Below, in pieces: positions 23,331 through 34,962 of a stretch of DNA of 64,000 bases. The position numbers were made by a program, and so were the translations under genes. The notes under the pieces are model-generated. The model saw nothing but the letters and a program-made list of their open reading frames with translations. It was not told the DNA's origin and did no database searches. This stretch comes from Curvularia sp. ZM96 (Eukaryota > Ascomycota > Dothideomycetes > Pleosporales > Pleosporaceae), in assembly GCA_022457065.1 (NCBI GenBank), contig JAJGBQ010000002.1:1674001-1738000 (forward strand), in the 5' to 3' direction. The number at the start of each line of letters is the position of its first letter. Position 1 is the first letter of the stretch.

Positions 23331-24633
23331 TCAGGCCACATTGGCAACCTCTGGTCTGGAAGTCTCCTGCTGCTGGGCGTCAATCCTGTCTGCTTCTTGT
23401 AGGGGGTAAGGAGCAGATCCGGCCTTGTCGTATTCTATGCCGACCGGACTCTCGTTCCTCGCTGTACTCTCGTAAGTGGTAGACTCTGGAACTGAGTCTC
23501 CAGTCATTGCTGTTGTGGCTGTGGCTCCCGGCATCGCACCAAGGCCCAGGTTGCCTGCTTTGGAATGAATAGGTTCAACATCTAGCTGGTAGCGGCGAAG
23601 ATCAGCCTCGGCATCATTGAGGACCTGTCGCGCTGCTTCTCCTTCAGCGAAGGCGGGATGTACATCACCCGGCACAATCGGGGTGTCATCGACCAGGTTC
23701 AAGAGACGACGAGCATGCTTAGCCAGGATGATCTGCTTCTCAGCTCGCTCAATTGTGGCTGCAAAGTGATGGTCGTAGGCCTCCTTGAACTTTTGGCGAG
23801 TCTAAAAGAGTCAGCGGGGGGTACAGACGGCGAGGAATCGCCATACAATGTTGTTGAGCTGTGCTTCGGCCACCAAGCTCTGGGCTTCTGCGCGGACGAG
23901 CTCCTGCTCGAGCTGGACTATTTTAGTACTCTGTGGTTCCTTGTACTTGAGTTTGGCAATCTCGTCGGAGACCTAGACAATACTTAGAAGATGATATGTT
24001 GACCGGGGCCTTGGAGTATACCTTGGCCTTGTGGTCTCGGCTTGGCTGCACCGAACTCTCAGTATTGCGGATCTGCTTCAGGATTCCTCGGTAGTCCTCC
24101 AACGACTGTGCGAAGATGTCTTCCTGCTCTCCAATTTCGGCGAGCAGTACCCCGAGTTTGTCTGAGATGTCTGAGATTGCCTCGTCCTCTGTGGCTTCAC
24201 CCCATTCAGACAGCTGCTGAGCGATGCTGATGCGCTCGCGCCCCGCAGCCTCATAAGCCGAGATGGCATGGTTCTCCGACTTGATGATCTTGAACAGCTT
24301 TTTCGAGAGCTCTGGTTGTTGCGTGCCTCGAAGAGACGCCATGGTGAAGCGGTGCTTGGGAGCGGATTTCTCCGAGCTGCCGTTGCCCTTCTTTGAACGC
24401 ACTGAAAGTGACCGATTCCTAGGCAGAGCATGGCGGTTAGCGGCGGCTACAGAATAACATTCGTCCGATCTGGTTTAGATTGATGGTTTTCGGTCTACAG
24501 CGCAACTATCGCATTGTCTTGGATGAGACGCTTTCTCGTATGAAGGTTCAGGGATGAACCCATGGCAGGTGCATTTTGAAGATATGTACATGCAGCGCAA
24601 AACGAAGAGGGGTGTCATGGCAGCGACTCACAT
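23331..24633 (-). CDS. PIL1: Eisosome core protein Pil1/Lsp1
   Basis: BAR-domain protein that polymerises on the cytoplasmic face of the plasma membrane to form eisosomes (furrow-like domains controlling nutrient transporters and lipid signalling). Best model has four exons: two bases of the start codon (24633-24632), 24418-24022, 23972-23847 and 23801-23331; 331 residues. The start codon is AT|G, split by a 213-base intron with donor GTGAGT and acceptor CCTAG, giving MNRSLSVRSKKGNG, which parallels the basic phospho-regulated N-terminus of the family. The BAR helices follow (QLSEWGEATEDEAISDISDK, KLGVLLAEIGEQEDIF, SVQPSRDHKAK) and a disordered Ser/Glu-rich tail. Without the split start, the first ATG would be at MASLRG (24342), removing the N-terminal membrane/phosphosite segment. 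Confidence 0.88.
24419..24631 (-). other. Intron splitting the PIL1 start codon
   Basis: Donor GTGAGT at 24631-24626 directly follows AT at 24633-24632, and the acceptor CCTAG ends at 24419, directly before G of 24418. At 213 bases it is longer than nearly all other introns in the window. Evidence is splice consensus plus restoration of the expected Pil1 N-terminus. Confidence 0.7.
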
Positions 24634-26135
24634 TCTGCGAGGGTTTTGCTGGAATAAGATTTCGGTGGATGGTAGTATATTGAGTTCTTCTTGAAGACGT
24701 CAGGATTTCTGTAGGTTGCCCTCGCGCCAGTGCCCTGTCCGTAGACAGAAGCAGTCCTGGTGTTTTGTGGGGACATACCTGGTGTTGGCGTAAAGAGAAG
24801 GCCGACGCGAAAAGACGCTGCAATGTGGTCAAGGGTTGGGAGTGAATTACTAACTCCATGGTCCTGGATGGGGAGGGGCGTGGTGGGGAGTCGCGCCAGA
24901 CACGGTGATGTCATAGTGGCAGCGGGAAGGCGCGCATCACGAATGTTGAGTGTGTACTTAGCCAGCCGTCGCTTCCTTTGGCTGCCGACTGATCCGCTCT
25001 TAGTCGTGCTACAGCTGGGCGACAAGAGCGGTTTTGTCGGTTTGGCATATATCATCTTGCCTTGGTTGCCACTGATCCTTCGGCCGCACCGCCTCCGAGG
25101 CGAGAATCATGTGTGTGCGTGTGTGCGTGCTTACGGACTATTCCTGTGGTAATAAGAGGCTGATTAAGTTGCAACAGGTCCCAGGGATGCGGGTGACCGT
25201 GGTGCGCTCATACTAGTATTCTCGACCCGTCGTCCAGGTTGTCGCCTCACGATGCCGCAACAAGTGCCGGCCTCAGGGTTCCTGGGCATGTGCCTGGAGA
25301 ATCCATCATTTCGGTCAGACTGAGGGAGAAACGGCATATCACGCATCCTAATTACGATTGCGCCATAAAGTGGAGACACGAGAGTGTGGAGTATCAAGTA
25401 CAGTGGGAGCAGCGTATGTGCGTGTTGCACAATCAACGTGATTGTCCCGTCCGCCTCCGCACATAATACGCCGTGTTATGCAAATCGCGCTGTGGCTCAT
25501 GTTTCGTTTCCGTCACACGGACTCGGACTCTCTTCAGACGGTCCGATCCATTCGCCTAGAGTCAGTCTCCCGCGGGCAAACAAGCCTTGCCATTACACCA
25601 CCTAAAGTGCGCAAAGCATCTGTGTACGTAGTTGATGAACGCCGACCCGGCCCAATTGCCTCACTCGCAATGTTCCTTACGAGACGTCCCATTGGCCGCG
25701 CCTCCGGACCTTCTTCTATACGACGGAATTAGTATATAGCACTGCGTCTATTACCTTTATCGTCTGCTTCTTAACACGCCCGCAATATACACAGACTAGA
25801 CCTCTTGTGTCTGTCCAACATCTGCCGTACCGTCGCCGCATCCACAAGCGGATAGGGCAGACAGGTACCTTTGGCTGCAACCGCTTCGCTCCTCCAATCA
25901 GCATGGTTGCGCACACCCACGGCCGGGCTTGATGCATGCAGCAAGGCTGCGTGCTGCGTGCTACTGCGGCCCAGATTTCGGCCGCACGTTTATCTGTGCA
26001 ACCCAGACATGGACTATGTCCCTATCCATAATTCTCCGACGTAACCGCTTCTCCAAACGGATTCTCAACGTTCTTGTCGTCTTGGAGCGTCCATGGCGGC
26101 GGCTACGAAGGATTGCACATTGACAGTACATGCCT

Positions 26136-26171
26136 ATCCTGGCTAGCCTCGCTAGTTGAGATAGCCAGGAT
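26136..26171. repeat. 10-base inverted repeat (hairpin)
   Basis: Arms ATCCTGGCTA (26136-26145) and TAGCCAGGAT (26162-26171) are perfect reverse complements with a 16-base loop. It lies in the gene-free region upstream of the catalase gene. Could be a protein-binding palindrome or chance. Confidence 0.5.
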
Positions 26172-27081
26172 CGACACGTCCCTCGTCTATATGCAAAACC
26201 ATGTCACTCTTGATGCACCTGGCCCTCTTCCTTCTCGTAAGCAGCGGTGTTTTTTGGACGCTCTGGAATTGGTGGATGGACACGCCAGCTGCCGACTATC
26301 ATACCGAGCCGGCAGCCGCGTCATGCAATCCCAGCGTCCCAATTTCAACGGCTGCACTGTGAGTCGCCGTGTCACTTGACCGGCGAGGTCCACACACCAC
26401 CTTCCAACCATTGACGCGCAGGTACCGGAATGGCTACTGGCCAAGGGCTGGGTCCCCATGGCAGAACTTCCGCTTCTCGACCGCACTTCTTACTAAACTT
26501 TACCCACCCGCATGTCGGCCCACTCTTCGCTTGGCTTGGAGGCACGGTGACCTGATCAACACTCCCGCTTGGCATCACAACTCTTTGCTGACCCTACCAT
26601 GCAGATTGGCTTTCTTTTTCTGGTCCTGGGCATGGACCCTGTCAGCCACGAAAACGCCCCATGAGTATAGCAGTAGCCTCAAGAGGGCTTCATTGGACGG
26701 CAATGAGCAACTTTCTATAAAAAAAAACATCGTGTCTTCCCTCCTGTTTGGATCTGAGAAGATCATCGTCATCTTCATAAGCATCGGTGTCGAAAGCGGC
26801 AGTATGCCTGGTCCAGGCAAGAGATGTGTGTCAGTTACATGCATCACAATCTCACCCCACTCAAAGGCTCGGCAATGATGATCCTTACCACAAGCCTACC
26901 AGCAAACGAAACCAGTAGTTCGGAGCCTACTAGCAGCGATGACGATGTATAACTGGGGAAATTAGCATCATGTTATTCGGTGATTCAGGGTTGCCGGTGG
27001 CCAGGGACTACGCTAGTCCGTCGTTGAAGGATGAAGTAACCGTACGATGTGTTTTTTTTTAAACCTTAACAGAACTTGCGG

Positions 27082-27088
27082 TATAAAA
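27082..27088 (+). promoter_or_regulatory. TATA box of the catalase gene
   Basis: TATAAAA lies 62-56 bases before the catalase ATG. It is the clearest TATA box in the window and fits an inducible, stress-regulated gene. Confidence 0.6.
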
Positions 27089-27143
27089 GGGACAACGACG
27101 TCTTCTTTTTCTCTATCCCACGCTGCCCAGAGGAACCTTCAAC

Positions 27144-29524
27144 ATGGTGCGATCCAACGTTCTAACAGCAATTGCCGCCTTCTGTCATGCAGCTCACGCT
27201 GCCTGCCCTTACATGGATGGCGGTTCGGATGCCCTACCAGCCGGTCACCCAGTCGCCCGCCGCGATGGTGCTTCTGATATGTCGACAGACAAGTTCATGG
27301 GCCAGTTCGAGATTGACGACAGCAAAGCGTACCTTACGAACCCTGTAGGAGGAGCCATCCCCGACCAGGAGTCTCTCTCGGCTGGTGAGCGAGGTCCATC
27401 ACTACTCGAGGACCAGATTTTCCGTCGCAAGATTATGCACTTTGGTAAGTCTAGTCTCACCGCCACCATCTCGGACGACTTGTTAACCGGTACATGTAGA
27501 TCATGAGCGCGTTCCAGAACGCGCCGTCCATGCTCGTGGTGCTGGAGCTCACGGAACCTTCCAATCCTTCGGAGACTGGTCGAACATCACCGGTGCCTCT
27601 TTCCTGAACGCTCCCAACAAGGAGACCCCAACCTTCATCCGCTTCTCCACGGTTGCAGGAAGTCGGGGCTCCGCAGATACTGCCCGAGACGTTCACGGTT
27701 TTGCTGTCAGGTTCTACACTGACGAAGGCAACTTCGGTAAGTGCCATCACTGGCAACCCAGTTGTCAATTGGTAGATTCTTGTTGCTAATATGGCTCAGA
27801 TATTGTTGGCAACAATGTTCCTGTTTTCTTTATTCAGGATGCCATCAAGTTCCCAGATCTGATTCATGCCGTTAAGCCCAAGCCAGACAGGGAGATTCCT
27901 CAGGCGGCAACAGCCCATGACACCGCCTGGGACTTTTTCAGCCAACAGCCTAGCACCATGCACACGCTTATGTGGGCAATGAGCGGACATGGTACTATTC
28001 GCTCCTATAGGCATACAGATGGCTTTGGTGTGCACACCTTTCGCTTTGTCCGCGACGACGGAAAGTCCAAGCTCGTCAAGTTTAGGTTCCGGTCTCTGCA
28101 GGGCAAAGCCGCGCTCCTCTGGGAAGAGGCTCAGACCACTGCTGGAATGAACGCAGATATGCACCGACAGGATCTTTTTGAAAGCATCGAGAACGGATAC
28201 TACCCAGAGTGGATCGTACGTACTCCTATATTTGCTCTGAGAATGGCGAGCGCTAACCTGTATTCAGTTTGAGGCTCAGATCATGGAAGAAGAAGACCAG
28301 CTTCGATTCGGATTCGATCTTCTCGACCCTACCAAGATCGTGCCGGAAGATATTGTTCCTTTCACGCCACTTGGAAAGTTGACTTTGAACCGCAACCCTC
28401 GCAACTACTTTGCCGAGACTGAGCAGATCATGTTCCAACCTGGCCATCTTGTCCGCGGTATCGATATTACCGAAGACCCGCTCCTTCAAGGAAGGATGTT
28501 CTCCTACCTGGACACTCAGTTGAACCGAAACGGTGGTCCAAACTTTGAGCAGATCCCTATTAACCAGCCCCGTGTGCCCATCCACTCTAACGAGCGTGAC
28601 GGAGCCGGTCAGATGTTCATTCCCCTTAACACAGCTGCTTATTCTCCAAACACGCTGAACAACGGTTTCCCCAAGCAAGCTAACCAGGCCGAGGGCCGCG
28701 GATTCTTCGAAGCACCTTCTCGATCCGTCAGTGGAAAGCTTGTGCGCTCGGTCTCTAGCACATTTGCTGACGCCTGGTCGCAACCTCGCCTGTTCTTCAA
28801 CTCGTTGTCACCAGTCGAGCAGCAGTTTGTCGTCAACGCCATCCGCTTTGAGACTTCGCATCTACAGAGCGAAGTTGTCAAGAAGAACGTCTTGATCCAG
28901 CTCAACCGAATCAGCCACGACATTGCTACGCGTGTGGCTCAAGCTCTTGGTATGGATGCGCCTGCTCCTGATGACAAGTTCTACCACAACAACAAGACGA
29001 TTGGTGTCAATCCAGGTGGCGAGCCGCTGCTCAAGATTGAGGGCTTGAAGGTGGGATATCTGACATCTGCATCGTCTCTGGGCGAGAATGCCAAGGCACT
29101 CAAGGCCGCGCTCAAGGACAAGAAGGTCGGTCTGACTGTTGTTGCCGAGCGCCTCGGTGCGGGCATTGACCAGACGTACTCGGCCACTTCTGCGGTCAAC
29201 TTTGACGCCATCATTGTAGACGGTAGCGCCTCGAGCCTTTTCGCCCCTGCAGGCAGTCTGGCAAACTCCAACTCTACGACCAAAGCCAGTTCCACTCTGT
29301 ACCCTGCTGGCCGCCCTCTTGACATTCTGCAGAGCAGCTACCGATTCGGTAAGCCTGTAGGTGTGCTCGGAGCCAACAACAACACTCTAAGCGCTGCCGG
29401 TATTGAGGCTAGCACCCCTGGTGTCTACACGTTTGATGCCAGCGACATGTCGGCAGTTGTTAACAAGATCTCTGAGGGTCTGCAGACATTCAAGTTCCTG
29501 GACAGGTACCCCTTGGACAAATAG
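27144..29524 (+). CDS. Secreted large-subunit catalase
   Basis: Haem catalase of the large-subunit clade (fungal CatB/Cat-3 type), degrading hydrogen peroxide outside the cell or in the wall. Four exons: 27144-27444, 27500-27736, 27800-28215 and 28268-29524; 736 residues. Residues 1-19 form a signal peptide (MVRSNVLTAIAAFCHAAHA) followed by a short propeptide with ARR. The distal His111 is in VPERAVHARGAGAHG, the distal Asn in VGNNVPVFFIQD (residue 184 or 185), and the proximal haem Tyr398 in GRMFSYLDTQ. After about residue 570 comes the extra C-terminal flavodoxin/DJ-1-like domain (KVGLTVVAERLGAG... DAIIVDGSASS) that defines large-subunit catalases. All catalytic residues seen are intact. 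In plant pathogens such enzymes cope with the host oxidative burst; that role here is inference. Confidence 0.95.
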
Positions 29525-30586
29525 ACGGCAGCTGAATGCCGAGGGCACCAGCCGCTTCTTGTATGTACGTGATGGGGAGGTTTGGTGCAGGATACTGTAT
29601 ATATTATCGGAGTTTGGATGGGTCCGTTAGTACCTTACATGGTTACTACGTGTAATTTCATTAAACTCCTTGAGCGCTTTGATCACCATGGTCTGTGAGA
29701 CGTGCCATGACTGTTTGTTTCGACTAGTAAACTGTACCGTAGACCAGTAAAAGCAATTGCTGTTGACGTTGCAGTGAGGTATTTATCTTGGGCCCTGACA
29801 CCATGCTGATCAAAGTCATGTCTGTGAAGTGTGGGAGCCATGTTCTGGACTGCTCAATAGGGACCCACGCCGGGTCATTGCGCCTCGAGCCCGTTGAATG
29901 TCACATGGTAAACGGCCCCCAGAAAAAGGCATGTAGGAGCTCGGATATGGCTGCCATGCCTTGCCACGTTCTCCACGTTCTCCACACGCGTGCTGCAGGA
30001 GTGGGAGTGGCGAGCAACCATACCAGCACTCGCGTCGTCGGCAACGGACGGCGGTGTTCCTCGATATGCAATTAGGGGGAGAGCAAGACACGCCAAAGGA
30101 CAGACAGTGACTACAAAGTATGATGTTCGGGCTGGATAGTGCTCACGCGTTGCTCAGGGCAGATTGCAGGCCATGGGGGGTGGTTTCCTGGCCTACGGCT
30201 GGCCAGAGTGGGTGGGGCTTGGCAGCTAATGCAGGGAAGGGCAGGGAAGCGCACGACAGGCCGAGATTATGGCTCCTCTACCGGCGCAACCCCGTTTGAG
30301 CTGACACGACGGCTACCGAACTCCCTACCCAACGTCCTGACAACTGCAAACACTGCGAGTTGCACGACCGTCTTCACAAACTCCTTCTCAAACCCGCAAG
30401 TCGGCGCCCACCTCCAACATCCCCACAGCCACGCCCATTCACACATCAGCACATCACCCGGCGCGGCTTAGCTCGCCCGTCGCTCTATAATTGGCCGTCC
30501 ACGCCAACAACTCGCCGCTTCTTTGAGCGACGTTGCCAACCCCGAGTCGCTCGCACTCGACTCCCAAAGACCAACCCACACACACC
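29525..30586. other. Intergenic region
   Basis: About 1 kb between the catalase stop and the coiled-coil gene. No gene seen. The last 200 bases are C-rich and CAC/CCC-rich, typical of a fungal 5' leader. Confidence 0.5.
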
Positions 30587-32589
30587 ATGTCCACAGCAAC
30601 AGCAAGCAAGCCGCCCGCGACCGGCACCTCTCGTCGCGAGGCCGCTGCTAGGACTTCCTCGGCCTCGCCAGGGGCTGCACACCGCACGCCTGCCCGCTCC
30701 TCCACTCCCACTACCAATGGCGCCAGCAGCGTCGCCAGGACAAAATCCACCCGCGGAGGCACCACCGGCTCCCCCGTCTCTGCCCGCGCTGCCGTCAAGA
30801 AGCCCGCGGCCCCTTCGAATCTGAGCAATGCATCGCAGGCCGATGCCGCTGATGAGGAAGCCCGGGACGAACAAGCCGCACTGCTTCAGGAGCTCAAGGA
30901 GCGCCTCCAGAAGGCAGAGAGTGAAGCAGAGGAGCGCCACAAGCAGGTCGAGGTCCTGACGGCCAAGCTCGACGATGCGCTTGCCGAGCAGGCCAAGCTC
31001 GAGGAGCGCGCACACGAGGAGGAAGAAAAGGTTGAGGCGCTCGAGAATGAGAAGCGCGAGCTGACACGCCAGCAACGCGAGCTAGAGAGCATCTACGAAG
31101 CCGAGCGTGCCCAGGCCATGAAGGAGAAGGAAGAAACGCAGTCACGAGAGGAAGAAATGCAGGGCACCATTCAGCGTCTCAAGGAGACCATGGCGACCAA
31201 GAATATGCCCGCTGGCGAGACCGAGGAAAACGGAGAGCAGCATTTGTCGCGCACATGTAAGTACTCATTGCTATTGCCACCGTCAGGCGACCACGTGCAC
31301 AAGCTAACTCATCCCCAGCGAGTTTCCGCAATGCGTCTTCTCGCAACAACTCGTCGCAGAACCTCGAAAATGTTGCGTCCTTTGCGCCGCCCAACTCAGT
31401 GCAGCGCAGCAATTCGCGCAGCAACTCCAAGCTCATTAACCAGAAAGACAAGATCATTGAAGATCTGCGCCTGGAGCTCGCCGAATATCAGGTAAAGATG
31501 CTGGAGGTCGAGAATGCCGGAGGCGGCCGTCTGCGTGAACTCGAGAAGCAGCTCCTAGAGACCCGCATGACCAATGCAAGGCTCATGGAGGACAACGAGA
31601 GCTTCCAGCTGCTGCTGGGTGAGAAGACCCTTAATGGAGACTTGAGCCGTGGCGACTTCCTGCGCGAGGCTTCTAATCCCGAGGAGCGCGCCCCGTCTCG
31701 CAACGGACCTTCGACCAGCCTGGCTGACGAGCTTCAATCGGCAGAAGAGGGCGATGCGGAGGTTGTCCGCAAACTCGAGGCAGAGCTCAACAGCATGAAG
31801 GCTCAGAACCAGGCTCTCACCCTCTACATCAACAAGATCATCGGGCGCCTGCTCACACACCAGGGCTTCGAATCGGTTCTTGGCAATGATGCCGATGACA
31901 GCGGCCCCGGAGGCGCCAACAAGAACAAGGAGCTTCCTCCACCGCCGCCCCAAGACAGCGAGCAGCCACAAGGCTTCCTCCAGCGCGCCAAGTCGGTTGC
32001 CATGGGCGGAAACCGCAGACCCCGACCCCTTAGCGGTACCATGGGTCCGCCGCCCACAACCCAGAGTGCGCATGAGGACCCAGCAACAGCGCCTAGCATT
32101 CCCCTTACGCGCTCTGCGTCCAGTCGCCACCCAAGCGGTAGCCACCGCCGATCTACCTCTGAGGTGCCTGGCGCTGCTGGCATTGTCAACAACATGTACC
32201 GCTCCCCTGCAGGAACACCCAATCCGGCTTCGCCCGGCATGGTGTCCCCCCGCAACTCCTTCTTTGGTCTGCCAGTGAACAGCGGACCAGGGTCGAGCAA
32301 CCCTGTCTCCAGGGTTCCCTCTGGCCAAGGTCCAATTCCAGAAGACAAGGAAGTTGATGCTAGAACCGAGTCTTCGTCCGCCAGTCACGCCGATACGTCA
32401 AGCCCGCCACGTCAGCTCGGGCGCAGCGACACTAGCACCGGTGTCATGACCGGTAAGGGCATGCGACCACTTCGCCTAGTGCAGAACGAAGAGGAGGCCA
32501 TGAAGGCGCGCAAAGCTGCGAACAGAAGTAGCTGGTTTGGCGGTCTGTTTGGTCAAACTCCGCCTGCTCAGCAGCAGGACACTGCATAG
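30587..32589 (+). CDS. Fungal coiled-coil protein of unknown function
   Basis: Two exons, 30587-31256 and 31319-32589, over a 62-base intron; 646 residues. I recognise no named family. Parts in order: an Ala/Ser/Thr-rich disordered start; a long Glu/Lys/Gln-rich coiled coil at about residues 90-205 (ELKERLQKAESEAEERHKQV and so on); a Ser/Asn-rich linker spanning the splice site; a second helical stretch (KLINQKDKIIEDLRLELAEY, then RKLEAELNSMKAQNQALTLY); a conserved-looking INKIIGRLLTHQGFESVLGN segment; then a Pro/Ser-rich tail ending SSWFGGLFGQTPP, whose aromatic/Gly motif may bind a partner. Start is the first ATG after a C-rich leader. Possible roles are cytoskeletal or trafficking scaffold, by coiled-coil content only. 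Confidence 0.8.
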
Positions 32590-34962
32590 TAGGATTACCA
32601 GTTGGGCGGAATGAAGGGGGGCTATTCTTGTTTGATGTCACACTTCTTTATTAAAGCCCCTCCATGTAAGTAAACTTTTCAACCATCATGAGAAACTTTT
32701 TTTTGTATACGACGGCCACGTATGACTTAATGCAGAAGGGGAAGAGAATAAGGAAGCCATGAGGTAGCAAAGATTATGGATAAATGAGAATTATAACTAC
32801 ATATACTACCGTTTTTTTTTCTTCTTCTTTTTCTTCAGGATATATGCATCGTTTCGTCAATACTACGGGATATTAGGGATATTAGAAGAGCTCCAATGCA
32901 TATCACGCGTTGATGTTTTTTTTTTCTGAATATAGAGAGAGATGGAAACTCTTGGTTATATGCCTATCCCGGATTCTTGTATGCTCCTTCTTCCTAACGA
33001 CACTTGGATATCATATCTTAGCTTAACATCCACATATACTTTGTACGTAGCTTATCGGGGAGTAGGAGTGTCAGAGCAGGTGAAAATGATCTTTTCTTCT
33101 TCTTTATATCTCCTGTACTCTCCCTATCATCATCCCTCCTTCTTCTTCTTCTTCTTCTTCTTCTTCTTCTTCTTCTTCTTCTTCTTCTTCTTCTTCTTCT
33201 TCTTCTTCTTCTTCTTCTTCTTCTTCTCCTCCTTCTCCGCTCACACAGCCATCCTGTCCCTTCCGCACACCATTCCTTCTAATACCCCCGCCTCCCCTTC
33301 CATATCTCTCTACCACTTCCCCACGCATCCCCATCTTGGCGGGCCTACACTCAAACTCCCCCTCCGCGCAATACACCTCGCGCATGCCTGTCCCCCTCTC
33401 TGTCGCGTCTTTTTCACTCGCTGCGGACATAGCGTAGGGTTCATGCCGTGTGTGGCGGCGTGCTTGCAGCGGATGTATTTTGTCGAGAGGACGTGGGCGC
33501 AGATGGTCTGGGCGTGTGGAGAGGAGCAGGTGGATTGGTGGATGTAGCACATTGTTTTGGATTTGGTGGTGTGGTGTGGTTTGGTGGATGTAGGCGCGGA
33601 GGTTTGGTGGTGTTGGTGACTGCTGATGTAGGATTGGGTTCTAATACGTTTTTGGGAGTTTTGGGCATGGGGATGATAGTTTAGTAGGGCAAAGGGAAGA
33701 TAAGTGGTGCTGATGCTATATGGGGCTTTGGTGGAGTGGTGTGTCCGGTGAGGAATGTTGGCTGTTTGCTTCGCGGTGATTGTTAAGCTGGTGTTCTTTC
33801 TTTTGTTTCTTTCATCGAGAAGAATCACCTTAACACGTCTTTTTTGTTCCCTGCTTGACATGTCTTGGTATACTGATGTGTCTTGGTTCTCCTAGCTAAG
33901 GTTGTGTTGATGGAAATGTGGACTTGGAGTCTGGGTTTTCAGTTCACTTAAAGAGACGACATGTGGTTACCAAATGTCAATATAGATATCTTGTCTGTTT
34001 CAGACGACTAATTAGTACAAAATTTAAAGCATATACTATTTTGACAGAAATTTTAATGAAATTCTACTAAAATTATTATTTAAGTAGTTTAGCATACCGT
34101 TTCGATACCTTCGCAAAGACGCCCAGTTTCCCATCAATTCATCTTCAAGCCAATAATAATTGATCAAAACATATCAATGTCATATGAATGCATGTGCTAA
34201 CTAGCGCATCGAATTTGTTGGAAGAAGATATTGGGAGTAGAGATTGGATTTGTATAGAATCAACTAGTCAGTATCTTTCCTCGTACATTTATCCCCAACA
34301 CAGTATATGGAATACGCATTTGGTAAAATATATAGTAACAGTAAATGCCGTATAGCTTTTCTATTGAGCTTTCGGACTTTGGGATTATTTGCATATCAGC
34401 AAGCCTACTTGGTAAGAAAACAAGTTGCGTAGAGTCACCGCAGAGCACAATCTGAGCTACAAACGACTAACGTGGGTAAAGATACCTAGTGACCAAATAC
34501 CATAAAATATGAGCCTGTGTCAAGTTTTCTGCATGTGCTGTGTATGAGGTAGGTTTATGATAAGGCTTGGACTGCGGCAAGGAGGCCTTCGACCAAATCT
34601 AACTAGAGGTAAGCATCATATAGTATGCGGGGTTGTAAGTAAAATTCATCCCAACAATCTGTGTATTTGAATTGTTAAACTAGGTAGTGCGTCACCAATA
34701 TAGGTTCTAGGCCTCGTCCGTTCATATACCTCATAGGAATTTACATAGGAGTTTCTAATATTTATGATACAGAGGAATACAATGCAATAATCCAGCTCGT
34801 GACTCGTATGTAAGAAAAGATCTCTATATGTATACACAATCTAACTGGTCAGCGGGAGTACAAAAAGGACTTGCTTCTTAACTTTATATCCTGTGTTACT
34901 TCTTCAGGGCATAATTATCACGATATAGCTTGCTTGGATACAAAATATATCCAGATGAAGCC
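32590..34962. other. Gene-free, low-complexity to AT-rich region
   Basis: About 2.4 kb. It contains T-rich tracts, the TTC microsatellite at 33140-33228 and, after about 33.9 kb, distinctly AT-rich DNA. Open frames in 32.9-33.9 kb are read-throughs of the repeat (poly-Phe or poly-Glu) and are not considered genes. Confidence 0.6.
33140..33228. repeat. TTC (GAA) microsatellite, about 30 units
   Basis: About 89 bases of uninterrupted TTC on the plus strand, flanked by TCC-rich sequence. Polypurine/polypyrimidine GAA repeats of this length can form triplex DNA and are usually length-polymorphic. Confidence 0.95.

Larger units (their letters stand above)
24634..27143. other. Gene-free divergent region PIL1 / catalase
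   Basis: About 2.5 kb with no convincing coding region. The open frames are 60-170 codons without a domain or consistent splice joins. It holds both promoters: the catalase TATA box at 27082 and a 10-base inverted repeat at 26136-26171. Confidence 0.5.

Noticed and set aside
24615..25055. 146-codon minus-strand frame upstream of PIL1
   Set aside because: Overlaps the proposed PIL1 first exon and leader in another frame; no domain.
32942..33547. 201-codon plus-strand and 148-codon minus-strand frames with poly-Phe or poly-Glu
   Set aside because: They are read-throughs of the TTC microsatellite; outside the repeat neither has protein-like composition.
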